Origin: Dehalococcoidia bacterium
GTDB taxonomy: Bacteria; Chloroflexota; Dehalococcoidia; Tepidiformales; Tepidiformaceae
DNA length: 64,000 bases
Reading direction: 5' to 3'
Assembly: GCA_003104995.1 (NCBI GenBank)
Contig: PQAO01000036.1
Location: 1 to 64,000, forward strand
Numbering within the stretch: the first letter of the stretch is position 1; each line of letters opens with the position of its first letter. Shown one piece after another: positions 18,794 to 29,182 of the stretch. The notes below the pieces were generated by a model. That model searched no databases. It was not told the DNA's origin and was given only the letters and a program-made list of their open reading frames with translations. A program made the translations under genes and the position numbers.

Positions 18794-19114
18794 ATGCTGG
18801 TGTACCATTTCAGCCTGGATCCACGAGACATCGAGAGCGACGCATTGCGAGACTTCTGCCGCTCAAACCGGGTGCGACGGCTGGCGCTGTTCGGATCGGT
18901 TCTGCATAACGAAGCCGGGCCTGAGAGCGACGTTGACCTCCTGGTAGAGTTCGAGCCGGATGTCCGGATGGGGCTCATCCGCCTGGCCGAACTTGAGCTT
19001 GAACTTTCCCGGCTGTTGGGTGCGAAGATCGACCTGCGCACGGCCCGCGACCTGAGCGAGCGATTTCGGCCGGAAGTTCTCGCAGAGGCCGAGGTGCTCT
19101 ACGCAGCCGCGTGA
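18794..19114 (+). CDS. MNT-type nucleotidyltransferase (MntA-like), 106 aa
   Basis: Minimal nucleotidyltransferase with the catalytic signature LFGSVLHNEAGPESDVDLL (GS followed by DxD). Such proteins usually pair with a HEPN ribonuclease as antitoxin that AMPylates the toxin. Here the genes on both sides are unrelated (nirK and a leftward thioesterase), so this copy has no HEPN partner in sight. GAGGGGGA before the ATG supports the start. It could be an orphan antitoxin, a remnant of a module or an enzyme with another target. Confidence 0.85.
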   Translation: MLVYHFSLDPRDIESDALRDFCRSNRVRRLALFGSVLHNEAGPESDVDLLVEFEPDVRMGLIRLAELELELSRLLGAKIDLRTARDLSERFRPEVLAEAEVLYAAA

Positions 19115-19124
19115 CCGTACCGCG

Positions 19125-19517
19125 CTAGTCCCGCAACGGGAAGATGGCGAACGTCCCGAGTGCCTTGGCGACCAGCCGGTCGCCGTTGCGCACCTCTGAT
19201 TCGAGGAACGCGACGCGCTTGCCCTTGTTCAGCACCTTCGTCTCGCATTCGAGCGTGCCGCCGCGGACGCCGGCGATGTAGACCATCTTCAACTCAATGG
19301 TTGCGCACGACTCGTCCCCTTCGAGGCGGGTGTAGAGGGCGGCGCCCATGCCGGTATCGGCCATCGAATAGAGGACGCCGCCGTGGACCACGCCATGGGG
19401 GTTCATGTGATCCGGCGTGACGTCGATGCGGGCGCGGCTTGCGCCATCTGCCCGCTCATAGATGTCGAGCCCGATGAGTTGCTGGAACCCCATGGGGGGT
19501 TTGAACTCCTTTGCCAT
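19125..19517 (-). CDS. PaaI-type hotdog thioesterase, 130 aa
   Basis: Single hotdog-fold thioesterase for acyl-CoA or aryl-CoA. The helix motif HGVVHGGVLYSMADTGMGAAL with the NPHG start is the family active-site region. The ATG at 19517 (MAKEFKPPMGF) matches the usual family start and length; the open frame extends 44 codons upstream. It is divergent from the sulfatase gene, with 52 bp between them. Confidence 0.87.
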   Translation of the reverse strand: MAKEFKPPMGFQQLIGLDIYERADGASRARIDVTPDHMNPHGVVHGGVLYSMADTGMGAALYTRLEGDESCATIELKMVYIAGVRGGTLECETKVLNKGKRVAFLESEVRNGDRLVAKALGTFAIFPLRD

Positions 19518-19569
19518 TGCGCGAGGGATATTACCTTGCGAGCGCCGAGCGTGCGCGTAGACTCCCGCC

Positions 19570-21096
19570 ATGCAAACCGCCCCTGGCTCCCAGCCCGCCC
19601 ATCCGAAGAACGCCGTCGTCATCCTGCTCGACAGCCTGAACCGGCACATGCTCGGGAGTTACGGAGGCAGGGAGTTCGCCACGCCGAACCTCGACCGGTT
19701 CGCTGCAAGCGCGCTGCGGTTCGAGCGGCATTACGCCGGGTCGTTGCCGTGCATGCCGGCCCGCCACGACATTCTCTGCGGAGCGCTCGACTTTCTCTGG
19801 CGGCCGTGGGGCTCGATCGAGATCTGGGAGGACGCGATCACGCGTCACCTTCACGATGCCGGCGTCACCTCGATGCTGATCAGCGACCATCCCCACCTGT
19901 TCGAGGTCGGCGGGGAGAACTACCACACGGATTTCACGGCGTGGGAATACGCGCGCGGGCACGAAAGCGACCCCTGGAAGACTCGCCCCGACCCGAGCTG
20001 GCTTGGCGCGCCAGGTTTCGGGCGGCCGTGGCTGCCGTACGACAACTCCCGCGGGTACTTCCGGGAGGAGGCCGACTTCCCGGGACCCCGCACCATGGCC
20101 GCGGCGGCGGACTGGATCGAGCGTAACGCCACCTTCCACGACCGCTTCTTCCTGTTCGTGGACGAGTTCGACCCGCACGAGCCGTTCGACACGCCCGACC
20201 CGTACGCCTCGATGTACGACGATACGTGGGAAGGCGCGCATCTGATCTGGCCGCCCTACCATGCGGCGGCAATCCGCAAAGGCGTGCTGACCGAGCGGCA
20301 GGCGTTCCAGGTGCGGGCCCAGTACGGCGGCAAGCTGACCATGATCGACGCCTGGTTCGGCAAGGTGATGGCGGCCCTCGAACGCAGCGGCGTGCTCGAT
20401 GGCACGGCAGTCATCGTCTGCACCGACCACGGGCACTACCTCGGGGAAAAGGACATCTGGGGGAAGCCGGGAGTCCCGATCTACGAGCCGCTGGGGCACA
20501 TCCCGCTCATGGTCCGCTGGCCGGGCGTGGAACCCGGGGGCGTCTCAGCGCTCACGACCAGCGTCGACATCTTCGCCACCCTGTGCGACCTCTTCGGCGT
20601 GACGCCCGAGCACCGGACGCACGGGAAGTCGCTGATCCCGCTGATCACGGGGGCGGCGAAGTCGATCCGTGAATGGGCTCTGCTCGGCGTGTGGGGGCGA
20701 GAGGTGCACCTGGTGGACGACGAGGCGAAGTACGCCCGGGCGCCCGCGGATGGCAACTTCCCCCTGAGCATGTGGTCGAACCGCTGGTCGACGATGCCTG
20801 TGCATGCGGCCAACGCCCCGCGGCTGCCGAAGCCGGACCAGCGCGCGTTCCTCGATCGGATGCCCGGGACGACCGTGCCCGTGATCCGGCAGCCGTTCCA
20901 GCCGGGCGACATGCTGCCGTTCTGGGCCTACACCCGGTTCACGGGAAACCACCTGTACCGGCCGGACAACGACCCGGGGGAAGACGAGAACCTGGCGGGA
21001 AGCAAGCTCGAGAACGAGAAGGCCGACAAGCTCCGGCAGGCGCTGCTTGCGGTCGAGGCGCCCGATGACCAGCTCGCCCGGTTGGGGCTGAGCTAA
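19570..21096 (+). CDS. Sulfatase family hydrolase, 508 aa
   Basis: Alkaline-phosphatase-fold hydrolase of sulfate or phosphonate esters. N-terminal metal site AVVILLDSLNRHMLGSYG, and the sulfatase signature CMPAR (Cys61 to Arg65), in which the Cys would be turned into formylglycine. The second metal site TDHGHYLGEKDIWGKPG is also present. There is no signal peptide, so it would act in the cytoplasm unless exported otherwise. No formylglycine-generating enzyme is in the window. The substrate is not predictable from context. Confidence 0.9.
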   Translation: MQTAPGSQPAHPKNAVVILLDSLNRHMLGSYGGREFATPNLDRFAASALRFERHYAGSLPCMPARHDILCGALDFLWRPWGSIEIWEDAITRHLHDAGVTSMLISDHPHLFEVGGENYHTDFTAWEYARGHESDPWKTRPDPSWLGAPGFGRPWLPYDNSRGYFREEADFPGPRTMAAAADWIERNATFHDRFFLFVDEFDPHEPFDTPDPYASMYDDTWEGAHLIWPPYHAAAIRKGVLTERQAFQVRAQYGGKLTMIDAWFGKVMAALERSGVLDGTAVIVCTDHGHYLGEKDIWGKPGVPIYEPLGHIPLMVRWPGVEPGGVSALTTSVDIFATLCDLFGVTPEHRTHGKSLIPLITGAAKSIREWALLGVWGREVHLVDDEAKYARAPADGNFPLSMWSNRWSTMPVHAANAPRLPKPDQRAFLDRMPGTTVPVIRQPFQPGDMLPFWAYTRFTGNHLYRPDNDPGEDENLAGSKLENEKADKLRQALLAVEAPDDQLARLGLS

Positions 21097-21123
21097 CGGA
21101 GGCGGTGTGCCTCTTGGGGCGTC

Positions 21124-21378
21124 TCAGTAGACTTCGCGGCGGTTGCCGACTTCGACGACGAGCACGAGGAGCACATTGTCGTGGATTTCGTAGATGACCC
21201 GGTAGTCCCCGACGCGGATGCGGTACCGGAGGTCGGCGCCGCGCATCTTGCGGACGCCGGGCGGGCGGGGATCGTCGGCGAGTGCGTAGGCTGCCCGAAG
21301 CGCGCGCTCCCGTGCAGAAGGCGGGAGGTTTCGGACCTGCCGCTCAGCATGCCTGTCGATTCGGACCGTGTACTTCAC
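21124..21378 (-). CDS. RelE/ParE-family toxin, 84 aa
   Basis: Small basic toxin. The pattern RHAERQVRNLPPSARERALRA, then LRYRIRVGDYRVIYEI and a C-terminal VLLVLVVEVGNRREVY, is the RelE/StbE mRNA-interferase layout. GTG start at 21378 overlaps the upstream antitoxin stop by 4 bases, so translation is coupled. Expected role: ribosome-dependent mRNA cleavage, neutralised by the partner protein. Confidence 0.88.
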   Translation of the reverse strand: MKYTVRIDRHAERQVRNLPPSARERALRAAYALADDPRPPGVRKMRGADLRYRIRVGDYRVIYEIHDNVLLVLVVEVGNRREVY

Positions 21379-21668
21379 GCGCTCCGCTGGATCCCGAGTT
21401 CGTCCATCAGTTGCTCAAGGGGGATCGATTCGCCGCCCTCGGCCTTCGCGCGGGCAGCCGCGCCCAGGTCGTGCTCCATCTCCTTGTCCCAGAGGAGCCG
21501 CATGAACAGCTCCAGGTCCTGGGGCGAGATGATGGCGGCGACTCGCCTCCCATCGCGTTCGACGACGACCACGTCGTCCCAGTCACCCATGGCGGCGACG
21601 GCGGCGGAAAGGGCCTCCGGGGTGTCGCAAATCACGCGTTCGGGGATGGGGCGGTCGTCGGGATCCAT
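21375..21668 (-). CDS. Phd/YefM-type antitoxin, 97 aa
   Basis: Partner of the RelE-like toxin and first gene of the pair. The central segment VVVVERDGRRVAAIISPQDLELFMRLL is typical of the Phd/YefM DNA-binding fold, followed by an acidic C-terminal tail that would cover the toxin. ATG at 21668 is preferred; the open frame begins 7 codons earlier. The protein probably represses its own promoter. Confidence 0.85.
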   Translation of the reverse strand: MDPDDRPIPERVICDTPEALSAAVAAMGDWDDVVVVERDGRRVAAIISPQDLELFMRLLWDKEMEHDLGAAARAKAEGGESIPLEQLMDELGIQRSA

Positions 21669-21697
21669 GGATGCAGGGTACCACAGCACCCGATGGC

Positions 21698-22246
21698 TCA
21701 GGGCTCCGGAGTGGGGGTGCCGAGCGCGCCGTTCACCGCGTCGCGAGCTTCGCGGAAGAGGTCCAGGCCCTCTTCGAAGGTGTTCGGGAGGAAGGCGAGG
21801 ACGGTGGGCGCGGCATCGAGCAGGGCGGTCGCGACCGGCGAAGCGTCGATGTCGTCGCGGAGGTCGGGTTCGGGGTAACGGACGAGGACGATGAGGACGA
21901 CCTGGCAGATGATGACGGCCTTAATGAAGCCGAATGCGCCCCCGGAGAGGCGGTCGAGCACGCCCAGGTTGAGGATTTCGGCGGTGCGCTTGAGCAGGTG
22001 GGCGCCAACCTGCCCGAGGATGATGACGCCCGCGAAGATCGAGAGGAACGAGAGCACCGCTGCAAGGGTGCGGTTGGTGATGATGGGCTCGACCTTGGGG
22101 TACATGTCGTCGTAAAGGACGCCGGCGATGGGGATGGCGAGGACAACCGCGGCGATGGAGACAAGCTCGCGGATGAAGCCGTTGGAGTAGGCGCGCCAGG
22201 TGGAGAACCCGATGACGGCGAGGAGGACGAAATCGAGCCAGTTCAC
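21698..22246 (-). CDS. cvpA: CvpA family membrane protein, 182 aa
   Basis: Four-helix inner-membrane protein of the colicin V production family. N-terminal NWLDFVLLAVIGFSTWRAYSNG and the RLSGGAFGFIKA motif between helices 3 and 4 are characteristic. GTG at 22246 is chosen because family members start directly with this helix. The C-terminal tail is cytoplasmic and acidic. Molecular role is not well defined even in model organisms. Confidence 0.85.
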   Translation of the reverse strand: MNWLDFVLLAVIGFSTWRAYSNGFIRELVSIAAVVLAIPIAGVLYDDMYPKVEPIITNRTLAAVLSFLSIFAGVIILGQVGAHLLKRTAEILNLGVLDRLSGGAFGFIKAVIICQVVLIVLVRYPEPDLRDDIDASPVATALLDAAPTVLAFLPNTFEEGLDLFREARDAVNGALGTPTPEP

Positions 22247-22280
22247 GTGAGGGTCAGGTTGGGGGGCTGGGCGGCAACGC

Positions 22281-22658
22281 TCAAGGGCGGGTGGTGGGTG
22301 GCCGTTGGCCGGCTCGGCGCCCGATTGCCCACACGGCCACGTACCCCACCAGTACGCCACCGAAACCCAATCCAAGAACTCCGGCGAATGTGAAGAGTCG
22401 AGCCTCACCCGCGGGAATGTCCGGCGTCAGTTCCGGGGCCCGCGAGGCTATGTGCACGGCGATGACGAGCAGGCTCGCCCCGGCACTCAGGAGGTAAGCG
22501 CCAATCCTGCGCCAGGGTCTCCACGTCCACACTGCAGCGACCCAGGAAGGCGCCAGGAGGACCGCCCACAGCCCGACGACCATCGGCCCCGGCGGGTCCT
22601 CATCCGCCGCAACCAACGCGGCGGAGGCCAGGTCGCCGCTCACCCAGGCACACGCCAA
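22281..22658 (-). CDS. Small membrane protein, start uncertain
   Basis: Not recognised. At least three hydrophobic segments are visible: VVGLWAVLLAPSWVAAVW, YLLSAGASLLVIAVHIA and TFAGVLGLGFGGVLVGYVAVW. TTG at 22658 is the first standard start, but hydrophobic sequence that looks like one more helix (WRAAGLLACAWV) continues in frame upstream as far as a CTG at 22730 that overlaps the stop codon of the preceding gene. Either that CTG is the true start and the protein is about 24 residues longer, or the first helix is truncated. It lies between cvpA and a secreted protein gene on the same strand. Confidence 0.6.
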   Translation of the reverse strand: MACAWVSGDLASAALVAADEDPPGPMVVGLWAVLLAPSWVAAVWTWRPWRRIGAYLLSAGASLLVIAVHIASRAPELTPDIPAGEARLFTFAGVLGLGFGGVLVGYVAVWAIGRRAGQRPPTTRP

Positions 22659-22726
22659 GAGCCCGGCGGCCCGCCAGGGCAGACCGCCGGACCGGTTCGC
22701 AAGGCCCAGGGAGTTCCGAAGCCGGT

Positions 22727-23338
22727 TCAGCGGCCGAACTCGCGCAAGCTGCCACCCGGCGAAACCTCGTCGAACTGAAGTGCGCCGTGATTCGCTGAGC
22801 GCAAGCTCGCCAGCACCTCTTCCACGAAGGGCGCATTGGCATGAATCGTGATGGCCACCGTCTCCGTCCAGATGAAGGGACTGCCAGAAAGGGCCCTTGC
22901 GGCCGCACCTCGGACCGACGTGAGTTCACCGGCATTCACCAGCCGCGCATCTTCCGGTGCCGGGACTGTGCCCGGGGCGTTCGTCACTATTTCCAGAGGT
23001 GGCACGCAGCTCGGTTCCTGTGCGTCGGGCCTTGGAACACACTCACCGTAGATGAGATACACAGCATCTTGACCGTTTGCGTTTGCGCGGAACATCTTCG
23101 TGAGCTTGAAGCCTGCAAACTCTTCGCCAAGCCACGCCACCGGGTAGGCGGCAAAGTTCTCGGCCTGCGTAACCGCCGAGGCATCGAGTTCCCCCGGGCG
23201 GAAGCGTGACGGGTCCGCCGGCAAACCGTTGCCGAGAGGGTTGCGTTCGGGCTGAGCGGCGGCAAGAGCCGCCCAACTGGCAATCAGTCCCAACACCAGG
23301 ACCGCCAGTAGCACGTTCATTTTGGCCAAACGAGACAT
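22727..23338 (-). CDS. Secreted protein of unknown function, 203 aa
   Basis: No family recognised. A clear signal peptide (MSRLAKMNVLLAVLVLG to about residue 29, AQPE) marks export. The mature part is globular with one Cys pair (ECVPRPDAQEPSC). AAGGAG 9 bases before the ATG supports the start. It may share a transcript with the downstream membrane protein and cvpA. Function unknown. Confidence 0.8.
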   Translation of the reverse strand: MSRLAKMNVLLAVLVLGLIASWAALAAAQPERNPLGNGLPADPSRFRPGELDASAVTQAENFAAYPVAWLGEEFAGFKLTKMFRANANGQDAVYLIYGECVPRPDAQEPSCVPPLEIVTNAPGTVPAPEDARLVNAGELTSVRGAAARALSGSPFIWTETVAITIHANAPFVEEVLASLRSANHGALQFDEVSPGGSLREFGR

Positions 23339-23391
23339 CTCAGTTCACTCCTTCTGCGTCGTTGAGGGACCGCGTCCATGGCAGCGAAGCA

Positions 23392-24045
23392 TCACGGCAG
23401 ATCGATATACCATACATAGCCGTTCGTGTATGCATACTCGCCGTGACATTTGGCGATAGCCATGGTGTTTCCCCAGTAGTTGTTCTGACTTCCCGAATGC
23501 CCATCGCTAGCAGTCGTGAAATAGTCGTAAACATAGGCTCTGCCATTTGTAAAACCATACGTATCGACACAGTGATGGCCAGTGAACGGCCAAATATCCC
23601 ACTCCCACTCATCGTAGTGAGGCGTCGCGGCGTAGGACTGACCGTATGCGGTAGTCGCTGCTACCTCATCTCGGAAGTGCCAGCGGTCGTTCGACCATCC
23701 CGAGGCCGTCGCCGCTCCATCATCGTTGGTGGAACACCCGTAGTCATCTTGGAAATACTGATCCCCCTGTGCTTCGTGAGTGTCGAATTCCCCATGATCC
23801 GAGTACTGGCCATGTTGGTAGGCGTCATCATAGAAGCCGCTGCCGTTCGTAAATACGATGGTTATAGTATCGACGGCAGTGGAACAGCCCGACTCGTAGC
23901 TGTAGCTTGCAAAGGTCGAAGCGGGGCTGTAGCCGGCGTGGACGATCCGCGCATTCGCGCGAATCATAAGGATGCTGCATAATACGAGTGCCAATCCCAA
24001 TGCCAATTGAACTCGTTGAACGCGGGCGGACGTAATGTGAATCAT
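23392..24045 (-). CDS. Secreted Tyr/Asp-rich protein of unknown function, 217 aa
   Basis: Not recognised. The start is ATG at 24045, preceded by AGGAGGT with 8-base spacing; it opens a signal peptide with core VQLALGLALVLCSILM. The mature chain is unusually rich in Tyr, Asp, Ser, His and Gly, with four Cys, and resembles no neighbour. Base composition is visibly less GC-rich than flanking genes, which suggests recent acquisition. It is followed by no obvious partner; upstream lies a LuxR-type HTH gene on the same strand. Confidence 0.78.
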   Translation of the reverse strand: MIHITSARVQRVQLALGLALVLCSILMIRANARIVHAGYSPASTFASYSYESGCSTAVDTITIVFTNGSGFYDDAYQHGQYSDHGEFDTHEAQGDQYFQDDYGCSTNDDGAATASGWSNDRWHFRDEVAATTAYGQSYAATPHYDEWEWDIWPFTGHHCVDTYGFTNGRAYVYDYFTTASDGHSGSQNNYWGNTMAIAKCHGEYAYTNGYVWYIDLP

Positions 24046-24125
24046 GCGGTAGTACCTCCTGGACGTCACCATGGTCTCCGCAGCGTTGTCCCTCAATCCC
24101 TCTCTTCGGCTCCATCCGATCGGCT

Positions 24126-24332
24126 CTAGCCATTCGTACTGGTCCCCGCGGAGGTCCACCAGACCGCAAGCGCGGTCCGGTTATCCACTCCCGCTTTGTG
24201 CATCGCGTTGGCGAGGTAGTTCTTGACGGTCGCTTCGGAGAGCCCCGTTTCCAGGGCGATTTGGGCGTTCGTCTTGCCGTGGGCCACCAGCGCGACCACC
24301 TCGCGTTCCCGTGGGCTCAGGTCCTGGTGCAT
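24126..24332 (-). CDS. Stand-alone LuxR-type HTH regulator, 68 aa
   Basis: Only a GerE/LuxR DNA-binding domain: LSPREREVVALVAHGKTNAQIA then GLSEATVKNYLANAMHKAGV. There is no receiver or ligand domain. The ATG at 24332 is fixed by GAGGAGG seven bases upstream; in-frame ATGs at 24404 and 24425 exist but lack such a site. It precedes the Tyr/Asp-rich secreted protein gene on the same strand with 80 bp between, and may control it. Confidence 0.87.
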   Translation of the reverse strand: MHQDLSPREREVVALVAHGKTNAQIALETGLSEATVKNYLANAMHKAGVDNRTALAVWWTSAGTSTNG

Positions 24333-24515
24333 CGCTCGAACCTCCTCTCCCTCCCGCTCACGGGGGGCATGGTTGTCATACCGCAAATCGGTCTGGGCTT
24401 CCATCACAAAGACGTTAACCGCCATCGGAATGTTCCGCCGGCTGCGATGTCCTTCCGCCCCCAAGGAAGGCACCCGGATGTGACCACTCCCGGCGGCCGC
24501 GTTCGCCCTTCGACT

Positions 24516-24545
24516 TTGGCCTTTCGACCCCCGAAACGGTATACT
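24516..24545 (+). promoter_or_regulatory. Candidate gyrA promoter
   Basis: TTGGCC at 24516-24521 and TATACT at 24540-24545 with an 18-base spacer, 44 bases before the gyrA start. The -10 is good, the -35 only half matched. Confidence 0.45.
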
Positions 24546-24589
24546 TAGCCTAGCGATTTCCCCTGCCCACAATCGCGCGGAGCCTGCCC

Positions 24590-27235
<2,646 letters not shown>

Positions 27236-27257
27236 GCGCGGGGCGGGCTAAGCCGCG

Positions 27258-28100
27258 ATGTCACCGGGGGTGCTCTTCGGCCTGGGGGCGGCGTTCGCGT
27301 GGGGGAGCGGTGACTTCCTCGGCGGGTGGAACGCACGGCGGTTGCCGTCGACCACGGTCGCGTTCTGGGCGCAGTCGACCAGCCTGCTGATCTTGTTCGC
27401 GCTCGTCATCGCGGTCCGGCCGGGGTGGGACGGCGCGGCATTTGGCTGGGGCCTGGCGGCCGGGCTATTCACCGGGTTCGGGGGCGCGGTGCTGTATCGG
27501 GGGCTCGCGACCGGGAACGCGGCGGTTGTCGCGCCACTTTCGGCACTGGGAGCGGTCGTGCCGGTGGTGGCGTCCGTCGTTCAGGGCGATGCGCCGGGCA
27601 GCCTGGCCTGGCTCGGGATCGTGCTCGCGCTGGCGGGAGTCGTGGTCGTCTCGATCCCCGGCGAAGGCGTGAACTTCCGCAGCAACCACCACCTGGGGCC
27701 GATCGCGATGGGGCTGGCGGCCGCGCTGGGGTTCGGCTTCTTCTTCGTTCTGATCAATGAAGGGACGGGTGACGGGCGGCCAGAACTGGTCGTCCTGCTT
27801 GGAGCGCGCCTGGGGGCGGCAATGCTGATCGGCTCGACGGTAGTCGTGGGGGGCATCCGCAACCCCGGACGGCTGCTACCGAACCTGGTGGCGCTGGGGG
27901 TTATCGAGCTTTCGGCCAACGGGGCGTTCGCGCTGGCGAGCACGCGCGGCAACCTGGCGGTCGTGTCGGTGCTCGCCTCGCTCTATCCGGTTGTGACGGT
28001 TGGACTGGCCCGCGTGTTCACGAATGAGCGGCTGACGGTGGCACGTGTGGGCGGCGCTGCGCTGGCGCTGGCCGGCGCAGTGCTCGTTTCAACAGGCTAG
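27258..28100 (+). CDS. EamA/DMT-family transporter, 280 aa
   Basis: Ten-helix metabolite exporter built of two EamA halves: GLGAAFAWGSGDFLGG begins the first, ALGFGFFFVLINEG the second. Both halves end with the typical LAGVVVVS / LAGAVLVSTG helices. Start 22 bp after gyrA, so it may be read through from that promoter, though a functional link is not evident. Substrate unknown. Confidence 0.88.
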   Translation: MSPGVLFGLGAAFAWGSGDFLGGWNARRLPSTTVAFWAQSTSLLILFALVIAVRPGWDGAAFGWGLAAGLFTGFGGAVLYRGLATGNAAVVAPLSALGAVVPVVASVVQGDAPGSLAWLGIVLALAGVVVVSIPGEGVNFRSNHHLGPIAMGLAAALGFGFFFVLINEGTGDGRPELVVLLGARLGAAMLIGSTVVVGGIRNPGRLLPNLVALGVIELSANGAFALASTRGNLAVVSVLASLYPVVTVGLARVFTNERLTVARVGGAALALAGAVLVSTG

Positions 28101-28336
28101 CAGGGGCGGACTCCCACCACGGGTCGAAATGCGGCCGCGCCAGTCCCGGGCCGATCAATGCGTATACACAGCGTAGCTCTTCCGTTGTTGTGTTCTCTGC
28201 TGGCCAAAGCGCAGCTTACGAAGGGAGCCGCCGCCTTCCAGGCCGGGAGGGAGCGGACGGCGTGGCGCGAAGGCACGACGTTGCCCCCGCAGCCGTGGCC
28301 GCGGGCTGAACAATCTTCGCGCGAATCGGTTACTCT

Positions 28337-29182
28337 GTGTGTCCAGTGGACGAGTGGCCGGTTCTGCTGCGCGATGCCCGGTGTGGGATCCGGATGCCCC
28401 GGCGCGTGCTCGCCGAGGCGGCCGGCGTCTCCGTGCAAACGGTCAAGTCGTACGAACTCGGCCTTCGCCGTCCCTCCCGCGCCCTCCTCGTCGCTATCCT
28501 GGATGCGCTCGAAGTCGATCGGCGCCTGCGAAACGAGATCTTGATTGGAGCGGGCTTCGCCCCCGACGGCGACCACCTGGGCCCCCGAAACGCCGACTAC
28601 ATGTTCACGCTGGCCGAGACGGAAGCCCTCATCAATGCCTTGCCCTGGCCCGCGCACGTCAACAGCGAGCTGATGGAGGTCCTGGCGGCCAACTCCATCG
28701 TCCAGCGCCTCTGGGGCATCGACCTGCAGCATGAGTTCACCAGCCCGATCGAGCGGAACCTGATGAACTTCGCCACCGACCCCCGCTTCGCGGATCGGGT
28801 GAAGAACTGGGAGTCGGCGACGGCCGTTGCGATCGGCGCGCTCAAGGGGCATCACCGCGGGCCTGTGCCCATGCCCGAGTCGGCCACGGCCTATCTCTCG
28901 GCAGTCTTGGAACGCATCTACGATGGCGACCCCGGGTATGTGCGGCGCCTCCTGGATCTCTGGGACAGGGTGCCGCCACGCATCCCGAAGGTCCGGTGGT
29001 TCTACCCTGTCATCTGGGACCACCCGGTCATGGGCGAGATGCACTTTCAGGTCTCAGTGGCGGTCGCGGACGAACCGGGCGGCCTGCAGTTCCACGACTG
29101 GATCCCGGTGGACGCGAAGACGTGGATCAGTCTCAACGAGCTAATGGGGCCGCCTTCCCTTCCCGGCCAGGCGACCGGTTAG
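28337..29182 (+). CDS. HTH regulator with MmyB-like ligand domain, 281 aa
   Basis: XRE-type helix-turn-helix (RRVLAEAAGVSVQTVKSYELGLRRPS) followed by a C-terminal domain related to the MmyB-like transcriptional-regulator ligand-binding fold, recognisable by NSIVQRLWG, RNLMNFATDPRF and the long helical region after. GTG at 28337 or at 28346 may start the protein; both precede the HTH. It is convergent with the Hsp70-like gene and overlaps its end by 4 bases. Ligand and targets are unknown. Confidence 0.85.
   Translation: MCPVDEWPVLLRDARCGIRMPRRVLAEAAGVSVQTVKSYELGLRRPSRALLVAILDALEVDRRLRNEILIGAGFAPDGDHLGPRNADYMFTLAETEALINALPWPAHVNSELMEVLAANSIVQRLWGIDLQHEFTSPIERNLMNFATDPRFADRVKNWESATAVAIGALKGHHRGPVPMPESATAYLSAVLERIYDGDPGYVRRLLDLWDRVPPRIPKVRWFYPVIWDHPVMGEMHFQVSVAVADEPGGLQFHDWIPVDAKTWISLNELMGPPSLPGQATG

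Noticed and set aside
22841-23982. Plus-strand frames opposite the secreted-protein genes
   Set aside because: The minus-strand frames have signal peptides and ribosome sites; the plus frames do not.
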